Assembly: GCA_020697635.1 (NCBI GenBank)
Contig: JAEHCT010000072.1
Coordinates: forward strand, 1 to 6,645
Source of the DNA: Candidatus Bathyarchaeota archaeon
GTDB lineage: Archaea > Thermoproteota > Bathyarchaeia > TCS64
Direction of reading: 5' to 3'
DNA length: 6,645 bases
Shown in pieces: positions 1 to 5,521 of the stretch (positions are counted from its first letter, which is position 1; every line of letters begins with the position of its first letter). A program made the position numbers and the translations under genes. The notes beneath the pieces are model-generated. The model was given only the letters and a program-made list of their open reading frames with translations. It was not told the DNA's origin and did not search any database.

Positions 1-1346
1 TCATCAAGGCCGCCGAAGAGGAGGAAGACGTGGAGCTTGTAGGCATACTCTCCGCCTCCAGTAGCCGCGGCGGCTCCAGCGGAAGCTGGCTCACAGAGGA
101 GTGCTTCGACAAGTACAGCCTCGGTATAGCCGACAGCCTCAAGAAGGCGGGGAAGCTGGACGGCGTGCTTCTTGCTCTACACGGAGCCATGGCCGCCACC
201 GGGCACCCCAAACCGGAGGCAGAGATAGTGCGCAGGGCCAGGGCTGCCGTCGGAGACGCACCCATCATGGTGACGCTGGACCTCCACGCGAACGAGGACA
301 GCGAGCTGACCGACGCCGCCGACTCCGTGTTCATCCTCAAGACCTACCCCCACGTGGACTCGGAGGAGATAGGCTACACCGCCGCCAGGTGCATGATAGA
401 GACCGTCAGGGGCGGCTTCAAGCACACCACGGCCATAAGGAAGCCCGGCGTGATGACCCCCAGCGTCTACCAGGGCACAGGCGAGTCCCCGGCCAAGGAG
501 ATCATGGACCGGGCGCGGGAGTGGGAACGTAACGAAGAGGCCTGCTACTGCGTCAGCGTGGCCTTCGGCTTCGCCTACGCCGACGTGCCGGACGTCGGCG
601 CCACAGTCATCGCCGTGACCGACGACGACGCGGCACTCGCCGAGAAGATCGCGGAGGACGTCTCCGGCTATATATGGAGCCTGAGGGAGCCCTTCGCCGG
701 AAAGAAGCTGCCTAAGACCATGGAGGGAGTAGTAGAGGCCATCAGGCTTGCCGATGAAGGCAAGACACCAGTTATAATAGCCGACCACAGCGACAGGGTC
801 GGCGACAGCACCCACATACTTAAAGAGCTGATCGATCAGGGGACAACAGATTTCTGTGTCGCGACCATAAGCGACGAGGCAACCATACGGAATCTGAAAA
901 CCGAGGCAAAGGTCGGAGACACGGTCGAAGTGAAGGTGGGCGGCTACGCTGACTGCTACTCAGGGGAACCAGTCGAGATCAAGGGCACATTGGAGTACCT
1001 CGACGACTGCAGCTACGTTCACACGGGCCCCATGAGCAGGGGCGACACGAAGAGGCTGGGGGTAACCGCGGCGCTGGGATTCGGTGAGAACAACCACGTC
1101 ATACTCACACCTACGCTCCACCAGGTGCTTGACGACGCCATATTCCCCGCGGTGGGCCTGAGCCTCGACGGCCTGAAGATCGTCGCTATAAAGTCCCGCG
1201 TCCACTTCAGGGCCTTCTACAACGACGCAGCGGGAAGCATCGTCGTGGTCGACGCGCCGGGTCTCGGGCCGGCGGACCTCAGACAGCACAACTACGAGAA
1301 CATACCCGGAGACATCTACCCCATCGGCGATAAATGGAAAAAATAA
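1..1346 (+). CDS. M81 family metallopeptidase (MlrC-like), 5'-truncated by window edge
   Basis: Residues are numbered from the GTG at position 30. The frame stays open to the window edge, and the upstream codons read IKAAEEEDV, which fits the family helix before 'ELVGILSAS'. I therefore take the GTG as internal and the true start as lying upstream. Family members run near 490-510 residues, so roughly 50-60 are missing. Family landmarks visible are LHGAMAA (50-56), LDLHAN (83-88), TYPHVD (105-110), ADHSDRVGDSTHILKEL (251-267) and KSRVHFRAFY (388-397). D84, H86 and H108 are the likely zinc ligands by family analogy. An N-terminal catalytic domain spans to about 245 and the MlrC C-terminal domain about 246-430. 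No signal peptide is visible in the part present. MlrC of microcystin degraders cleaves linear peptides, but most relatives, including archaeal ones, have unknown substrates. Family assignment is firm; the substrate is not known. Confidence 0.9.
   Translation, partial: IKAAEEEEDVELVGILSASSSRGGSSGSWLTEECFDKYSLGIADSLKKAGKLDGVLLALHGAMAATGHPKPEAEIVRRARAAVGDAPIMVTLDLHANEDSELTDAADSVFILKTYPHVDSEEIGYTAARCMIETVRGGFKHTTAIRKPGVMTPSVYQGTGESPAKEIMDRAREWERNEEACYCVSVAFGFAYADVPDVGATVIAVTDDDAALAEKIAEDVSGYIWSLREPFAGKKLPKTMEGVVEAIRLADEGKTPVIIADHSDRVGDSTHILKELIDQGTTDFCVATISDEATIRNLKTEAKVGDTVEVKVGGYADCYSGEPVEIKGTLEYLDDCSYVHTGPMSRGDTKRLGVTAALGFGENNHVILTPTLHQVLDDAIFPAVGLSLDGLKIVAIKSRVHFRAFYNDAAGSIVVVDAPGLGPADLRQHNYENIPGDIYPIGDKWKK
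1338..1343 (-). terminator. T6 tract after the small membrane protein gene, inside the M81 3' end
   Basis: Six A on the plus strand (the last lysine codons of the M81 gene) read as TTTTTT on the minus strand, about 18 bp past the TAG stop of the convergent membrane-protein gene. It could end that transcript. This is inferred from position and composition only. Confidence 0.35.
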
Positions 1347-1347
1347 C

Positions 1348-1357
1348 CCGTTTTCTT
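1348..1357 (+). terminator. T-rich stretch after the M81 gene
   Basis: The sequence CCCGTTTTCTT begins one base after the TAA stop of the M81 gene. A short T-rich run without a hairpin is the usual archaeal intrinsic terminator form. It is short (four T, then CTT), so the assignment is tentative. Confidence 0.35.
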
Positions 1358-1361
1358 AGCG

Positions 1362-1757
1362 CTAGAAGGGTGGGCCGAATCCGGCTCCGCCTAGGCTGAT
1401 GCCCAATATGCTCCCTAACAGGATGAGGACGGCGGCCATGATGATCACTGCGAGGATGGATATCACAACGGCGTTCCCCCACCCGGTCTCGTAGTAGGTC
1501 TTCACCAGGTAGAGGTAGGCGACGAGCTGGGCGAGGGGCCCGACGCCGCCTCCCACGACCTCACCGATGACGGCGTTCACCACTGTGCCGAGGATGCCTA
1601 TCCACACCGCGTCCATGAACTTCGCCTTCTCGCCTCCGACTATCCATTTACCGGCCAGCCAGAGGAACGGCGCCGTCACGATGCTCCCCACAACGACTCT
1701 GATGAGTACCCCGATGATGCTCAAAGAAACACCAGAGAGTACGTAGACGCCCATCAA
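1362..1757 (-). CDS. small multi-pass integral membrane protein, unknown function
   Basis: I do not recognise this protein. It has 131 residues if read from TTG at 1757, or 130 from the ATG immediately after it (1754), which I consider the more likely start. Strongly hydrophobic stretches lie at about 4-40 (long enough for one long or two short membrane helices), 49-68, 74-88 and 94-118, giving about four passes. A charged loop GGEKAKF (41-47) lies between the first two. The middle is rich in small residues (VVGGGVGP, 67-74), and the tail is glycine-rich and ends in GPPF. There are no cysteines, and I see no metal-binding or catalytic motif. It converges on the M81 gene with only 15 bp between stop codons and diverges from the ThDP enzyme gene. 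Upstream there is only a weak purine-rich GGGAAGGG. The consistent hydrophobicity, the stop position and the lack of a competing plus-strand gene support it as real. Confidence 0.75.
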   Translation of the reverse strand: MMGVYVLSGVSLSIIGVLIRVVVGSIVTAPFLWLAGKWIVGGEKAKFMDAVWIGILGTVVNAVIGEVVGGGVGPLAQLVAYLYLVKTYYETGWGNAVVISILAVIIMAAVLILLGSILGISLGGAGFGPPF

Positions 1758-1833
1758 TTTAAACAGCCCTTCCCTGAACGACGATTCGGTGAATTTTTCT
1801 ATCTAGAGACAGATATGCATGTGAGGTATCTGG
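1758..1833. promoter_or_regulatory. divergent promoter spacer
   Basis: This 76 bp spacer must carry promoters for both the membrane-protein gene (-) and the ThDP enzyme gene (+). The only AT-rich element suited to a TATA box on either strand is around 1792-1802 (GAATTTTTCTATC on the plus strand). Read rightward, it would place a start site near 1820-1825. Read leftward, it would place one near 1771. A second AT-rich word, TTTAAA at 1758-1763, touches the membrane-protein start and is too close to be its TATA box. Promoter positions are inferred. Confidence 0.35.
1823..1827 (+). promoter_or_regulatory. Shine-Dalgarno GAGGT fixing the TTG start of the ThDP enzyme
   Basis: GAGGT matches the archaeal 16S anti-Shine-Dalgarno and sits 6 nt before TTG at 1834. 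An in-frame TGA at 1822-1824 excludes any start further upstream. Together these fix the TTG as the start. Confidence 0.7.
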
Positions 1834-3483
1834 TTGAAGGTAAACGCAGCTAACGGCCTAGTCAGGATTCTAAAGAAGGAGGGAGTCGGGTGGGTCAGCA
1901 CCTTCCCGACCCATGTCTTCGGGAACGCCTGCGGCGAGGAGGGCGTAAAGAACTTCATGGTGAGGGACGAGCGTTACGCCGTCGCCGTGGCGGACGGCTT
2001 CAGCAGGGTGAGCGACGGCAAGGCCTTCGGCGTCTGCAGCGTCATGGGCGGAGGGAATGCAGCCGGGACCCAGATGGCGTACGGCGCCCTAGCTCAGGCA
2101 TACGAGGACTCCGTGCCTCTGCTGTGCCTGACCGACGGTGTCTCGTCGTCGGTGTACGGCCGCGAGAGGTTCAACATAGAGGACGCTTTCCAGAGCGTGA
2201 CCAAGTGGTGCGGCTACATCAACAAGGCGGAGAGGGTGCCCGAGTTCATGAGGAGGGCTTATACAAAGCTCAAGACCGGCAGGTCGTCCCCAGTTCTGCT
2301 GAGCCTCCCGAGGAGGCTCGGCCAGTACGACGAAGAAATGTTCACCTACAAGCCTATCCAGGGATGGAGGTCCCAAGGCGACACCGGGGATGTCGAGAAG
2401 GCGGTGAAGGCTCTGAGGGCGGCGCGCAGCCCCCTTCTCTGGGTCGGCCACGGCGTCTTCAGCTCAGACGCGTGCAGGGAGCTCCTGGAGTTCGCTGAGC
2501 TGGCTCAGCTCCCCGTGTTGACGACGCTTAAAGCCAAGAGCGCCTTCCCCGAGGATCACCCGTTATCCCTGGGCGTCAGAGGCGAGCCTGCTGAGAGATT
2601 CCTCAGGAAGGCGGATCTGGTGCTAGCCGTGGGCGTGGGGTTCACGCCCAGCCACTTCATGCACGCCATCCCCGATGCAGCGGGCAAGAAGATCATCCAG
2701 TGCACGGTGGACGAGTCCGACGTCAACTGCGACTACGCGGTGGACCACGTGGTCCTAGGCGACGCGAAGCTCGTGCTCCGTCAGCTCGCCGCCGAGCTGG
2801 AGAGGCGTGGGACGCCCAAGAAGAACGAGGCCCTGGTCAAGGAGATAGAGGATTCGTGGAGGGTTCTTCACGAGAAGTATGGCCCGTGGATGGAGTCCAG
2901 CGAGAAGCCGGTCAACCCGTACAGGGTCTACGCCGAGCTGATGAACGTGCTGGACATGGAAAACAGCTTAGTGACCCACGAGTCCGGCAACACAAGGGAC
3001 CAGCTTAGCACAGTCTACAGGGCCAGGGCGCCTCACGGCTTCCTCGGGTGGGGCAACGTCTCCACCCTCGGCTACGGCCTGGGGGCCGCCATGGGGGCCA
3101 AGCTGGCGATGCCCGGGAGGCAGGTGATCAGCGTCACGGGGGACGCCGGCGTCGGCTACCAGATGGGCAACTGGGAGACCATGGTCCGCCACGAGATGGG
3201 CATAACCACCATCCACATAAACAACGACGGGTTCGGCGGCTACGGCCCAGGGTTCTGGGGCCCCGGCCACAGCCCATACACCTCCGAGGTCACCAGCCAC
3301 GAGGTCCAGAGCAGCGCCAAGGTGGCGGAGGCCCTCGGCATCCAGTCGGAGAGGGTCGAGGACCCGGACGAGGTCGCTCCCGCGCTGAAAAGGGCGTTAA
3401 AAGCTAACTCGGGCAACAAGCCGGCGTTTATCGAGGTGATATGCAGCAAGCACCCGGTCTACCCTGGCTGGATAAGGTTGTAA
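1834..3483 (+). CDS. thiamine-diphosphate-dependent enzyme, acetolactate synthase/benzoylformate decarboxylase superfamily
   Basis: Complete, 549 residues, the usual length for single-chain ThDP decarboxylases and carboligases. The start is TTG with a GAGGT site 6 nt upstream. The three domains are in standard order. The N-terminal PYR domain (about 1-175) has the catalytic glutamate E46 in RDERYAVAVADGFSR. A central domain spans about 185-325 and includes ADLVLAVGVGF. The C-terminal PP domain (about 360-545) has the cofactor motif starting GDAG (436-439) and ending NNDG (463-466), so D437 and N464 should hold the metal. The motif normally reads GDG; A438 is a change. The proline-aspartate sequence after the PYR domain typical of true acetolactate synthase (IPxDVQ-like) is replaced by LPRRLGQYD, so ilvB is unlikely. 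An aromatic, glycine-rich loop (467-482) follows the cofactor site. A 2-oxoacid decarboxylase or carboligase of unknown substrate is the best call. No membrane segments are seen. The gene overlaps the convergent surface-protein gene by 25 bp. Confidence 0.9.
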   Translation: MKVNAANGLVRILKKEGVGWVSTFPTHVFGNACGEEGVKNFMVRDERYAVAVADGFSRVSDGKAFGVCSVMGGGNAAGTQMAYGALAQAYEDSVPLLCLTDGVSSSVYGRERFNIEDAFQSVTKWCGYINKAERVPEFMRRAYTKLKTGRSSPVLLSLPRRLGQYDEEMFTYKPIQGWRSQGDTGDVEKAVKALRAARSPLLWVGHGVFSSDACRELLEFAELAQLPVLTTLKAKSAFPEDHPLSLGVRGEPAERFLRKADLVLAVGVGFTPSHFMHAIPDAAGKKIIQCTVDESDVNCDYAVDHVVLGDAKLVLRQLAAELERRGTPKKNEALVKEIEDSWRVLHEKYGPWMESSEKPVNPYRVYAELMNVLDMENSLVTHESGNTRDQLSTVYRARAPHGFLGWGNVSTLGYGLGAAMGAKLAMPGRQVISVTGDAGVGYQMGNWETMVRHEMGITTIHINNDGFGGYGPGFWGPGHSPYTSEVTSHEVQSSAKVAEALGIQSERVEDPDEVAPALKRALKANSGNKPAFIEVICSKHPVYPGWIRL

Positions 3484-5384
3484 TCCACCTTTTTTTTCCT
3501 GGACAACGACCTTAAAGCGACCAGGCCGGCGACGGCGGTCAACACCACGACTATGGCCGAGTTCACGACGAGGAGCTTGGAGTTCGTCGACTGGGTTACG
3601 GGGTGGTCTCCGACAACAACCAAGGTGTTGGTGGTCATCATCGGCAGAAACGAGTTGAGCGTCGTCGTGTATACGCCGCCCCCATTGTAGGCACACGTCT
3701 CGCCGTTCACGGCGACCACGGCGTCCGTCACAGGAGCGTTATCCGAGTCGTAGCTGAGGGTGTACGTCACCTTGAAGGTCCCAGGCATCAACTGGGTCAC
3801 GCTCTCCCTCACGGCCACGGTGTCGAACAGTATGCTCCCCTCCTCCGCGGTGAAGCAGCTGAGCCCATGCAGGTCGTCCACCATCGCCATGACCAAGTAG
3901 GTCTTGAATCCGCTGTGGTCTTCGTACTCAACCTCATAGCTTCCCATGAACGGTGAGCCGTCGTAGGCGTAGACCCCCATCATAGCTGGCTCGGTCATGC
4001 ATGATTCCAGGACGCGTGTTATGGGGGTCTCGGGCGTGAACTCCACCAGGTCCCAGACCACAGTTACCTCCCCTACATCCACGGCGTCTATGTCGTAGAG
4101 GCTTCCATGCGCCTCGGCGACCGTGAACGTGAAGCTGCCTACGTCCTCCCTCGTGATCGACTCTGCGTTGAGCTCCACATCCCCTTCCATCAGCGGCGTA
4201 CCGTCGTACTCGTAGTAGGCATTGTACTCTACGTTTACCTCCTCGCCGACATCGACCCGTGTGTCTGGGGCCTCGATGTCAACCTTGACTCTGTCCCATA
4301 TGACCTCGACGGAGTTGGACTCGAAGGTGTCTAGGAACCATTTCCTGTCCATCACCCGCCGGACGGTGACATCGCTCTTCCCCACGACTTCCTTACTGGT
4401 CGCTGAGAAGGACAGGTCTCCCGAGAACTCCGAGTCGTCGTAGACGTATCGAGCGGTGCATCTGAGTTCCACTTCCTCGCCGACGTCTATCCTGGTGTCC
4501 TCGACCTCCAGCTCAACCAGTACCTTGTCGAAGATCACGTCAGCGGTGTCGGTCGTGAACTCGGTTATACCGTTCCTCCAGTCCGTGATGGATTCTACCG
4601 TATACCGGTAGCAGCCCACCTCGTCCTTGACGAGCGTGTCGTTGAGCGTGATCTCCCCGAGGAACGGCGTGAGGTCGGACTCATAATAGACTAGGTAGTC
4701 TATCTTTGCCTCTCGTCCCGGGTTGTACCTCCTCCTCGGGCTGTACAGGTCCACCTTCACCCTGTCCCACGTGATTTTCACGGTGTTGCCTTCGAACTCC
4801 TTGATCCCATGCAGGGGATCATCTATGGAGACCACCTTAACGCCTCTTCTGCCGATGAAGTCGAAGTCATCCGTGTAGTTGAGGTGGACCGTGCCCGTGA
4901 AGTCCTCGTAGTTGGAGGCGTAGAAGGCGTAGACTATAATGCTGGGCTCCTCGCCGGTGGTGGTTCTCTCGTATTCAGGGATCAAAGTGATCTGTACGCT
5001 GTCGAAGATGCATGTCGGGGAGTCTTCATCGAACTGCACGGTTTTGGGGTTGCCGTTGTAGCTCACGTAAGAGATCATCCACTCCTTGACGTATGGGTAA
5101 TCGCAGGTATCTGTGAATATGACCCACCCATCCTCCCATATGAGATGACTCTGGCTATCTCCGACGATGTAGACGCTTCCATGAGAGAGGGGATTCCCCG
5201 TGTCGGTCCATTCGAGCCTGAACCCGACTGTAACCTCTTCGCCCACGTCGACTCGTTCATCTGACACGTAGCACTGCGTCACCGTTATGTCGGCGTCTTG
5301 TCCGTATGCGACTGCTGAGCCACCTATCACGGTGAACAGTATCATTAGACCTAGTGCTAGCAGTAGGGACCCACGTTTAGGCAT
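3459..5384 (-). CDS. secreted, membrane-anchored surface protein with seven tandem domains of about 79 residues
   Basis: Complete, 641 residues from ATG. It begins with a signal peptide: basic MPKR, hydrophobic core at about 7-20, and a likely cleavage near AVAYG-QD (26-28). Residues 33-603 form seven degenerate tandem domains, described in the repeat entry. A single membrane helix (about 604-626) is followed by SLSRKKK and a short tail, so the repeats should face outward with the C-terminus in the cytoplasm. Two N-glycosylation sequons are present, NYT (N169) and NDT (N248). There are eight cysteines (38, 94, 125, 258, 309, 462, 510, 564) and the ectodomain is strongly acidic. I see no catalytic motif. 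Alternating short hydrophobic stretches suggest beta-sandwich (Ig-like) folds; domain seven resembles the DG/PV-A-VNG-type domains common in archaeal surface proteins. Roles in the cell envelope, adhesion or ligand binding are inference. A TATA box sits directly upstream, suggesting a leaderless mRNA. Confidence 0.88.
   Translation of the reverse strand: MPKRGSLLLALGLMILFTVIGGSAVAYGQDADITVTQCYVSDERVDVGEEVTVGFRLEWTDTGNPLSHGSVYIVGDSQSHLIWEDGWVIFTDTCDYPYVKEWMISYVSYNGNPKTVQFDEDSPTCIFDSVQITLIPEYERTTTGEEPSIIVYAFYASNYEDFTGTVHLNYTDDFDFIGRRGVKVVSIDDPLHGIKEFEGNTVKITWDRVKVDLYSPRRRYNPGREAKIDYLVYYESDLTPFLGEITLNDTLVKDEVGCYRYTVESITDWRNGITEFTTDTADVIFDKVLVELEVEDTRIDVGEEVELRCTARYVYDDSEFSGDLSFSATSKEVVGKSDVTVRRVMDRKWFLDTFESNSVEVIWDRVKVDIEAPDTRVDVGEEVNVEYNAYYEYDGTPLMEGDVELNAESITREDVGSFTFTVAEAHGSLYDIDAVDVGEVTVVWDLVEFTPETPITRVLESCMTEPAMMGVYAYDGSPFMGSYEVEYEDHSGFKTYLVMAMVDDLHGLSCFTAEEGSILFDTVAVRESVTQLMPGTFKVTYTLSYDSDNAPVTDAVVAVNGETCAYNGGGVYTTTLNSFLPMMTTNTLVVVGDHPVTQSTNSKLLVVNSAIVVVLTAVAGLVALRSLSRKKKVDYNLIQPG
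3490..3497 (+). terminator. T8 terminator of the ThDP enzyme gene
   Basis: Eight consecutive T lie 6 bp past the TAA stop, with no need for a hairpin, matching the archaeal poly-T terminator type. The same bases, read on the other strand, encode the lysine run of the surface protein's cytoplasmic tail. Confidence 0.6.
3576..5288 (-). repeat. seven degenerate tandem protein repeats in the surface-protein gene
   Basis: In residues the units are R1 33-130, R2 131-209, R3 210-288, R4 289-366, R5 367-447, R6 448-523 and R7 524-603. In DNA they are about 4995-5288, 4758-4994, 4521-4757, 4287-4520, 4044-4286, 3816-4043 and 3576-3815. Six units end in the same hexamer pattern: CIFDSV, ITWDRV, VIFDKV, VIWDRV, VVWDLV, ILFDTV. 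These ends are spaced 79, 79, 78, 81 and 76 residues apart. The heads share DxRVDVGEEV (R1, R4 and R5 clearly; R2, R3 and R6 worn), followed by a middle pattern like YxYDGxPFxG. R1 carries an insertion of about 20 residues. R7 lacks the closing hexamer. The DNA has diverged far more than the protein pattern, which points to old duplication. Confidence 0.85.
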
Positions 5385-5405
5385 CGTCTACCCGTTATTA
5401 GCCGG

Positions 5406-5413
5406 TTTTATAA
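5406..5413 (-). promoter_or_regulatory. archaeal TATA box of the surface-protein gene
   Basis: On the minus strand this reads TTATAAAA, centred about 26 bp before the ATG at 5384. Archaeal transcription normally starts about 26 bp past the TATA centre, so the transcript should begin at or next to the ATG. The bases between show no Shine-Dalgarno, which agrees with leaderless translation. The preceding bases (CAATCA) would be the BRE position but are not a strong match. Confidence 0.7.
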
Positions 5414-5495
5414 TGATTGAGTAAGCCTGATACCGAGGATTTAGAGGTGCTTTATACTATATACTCGGGATCCATGGAAACAGCGTGGTTTAATT

Positions 5496-5521
5496 AAAAA
5501 GGGGGAATAACTCGCCTTTTC
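5496..5521 (-). terminator. hairpin plus T-tract after the PLP enzyme gene
   Basis: Directly after the TAG stop, the minus strand reads AAAAGG, a 12-nt loop, then CCTTTTT and AATTAAA. The AAAAGG and CCTTTT arms (5515-5520 and 5497-5502) can pair. The final T5 run (5496-5500) would end the transcript. This separates the PLP enzyme gene from the surface-protein gene although both point the same way. Confidence 0.5.

Noticed and set aside
30..32. GTG at 30 as the true start of the M81 gene
   Set aside because: The frame is open to the edge and upstream codons fit the family helix; the missing N-terminal strand of the family would not be encoded if GTG were the start.
177..815. Long minus-strand open frame opposite the M81 gene
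   Set aside because: Lies entirely opposite a well-conserved enzyme gene; its protein is a low-complexity Gly/Val/His-rich mirror of GC-rich codons with no recognisable motif.
1834..3483. Annotation as ilvB (acetolactate synthase large subunit)
   Set aside because: Superfamily motifs fit, but the acetolactate synthase linker motif is absent, the cofactor motif is GDAG, and no small regulatory subunit or other branched-chain biosynthesis gene is adjacent.
4809..5264. Plus-strand open frame of 151 codons opposite the surface-protein gene
   Set aside because: Mirrors the repeat-coding strand, has no promoter or ribosome binding site, and the minus-strand protein has a signal peptide, repeats and an anchor that make it clearly the real gene.
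5406..5440. Possible C/D-box small RNA (ATGATT and CTGA boxes)
   Set aside because: The C box is imperfect, the boxes are too close together, and no internal C'/D' boxes are seen; the region is explained by the promoter.
5433..5468. CCGAG ... CTCGG inverted repeat
   Set aside because: Only 5 bp of pairing around a 26-base loop; expected by chance.
5474..5497. Tiny plus-strand frame (ATG to TAA, 7 codons) in the 5385-5521 spacer
   Set aside because: Too short to support, with no ribosome binding site at proper spacing; the TATA-like bases upstream are better treated as an open question.
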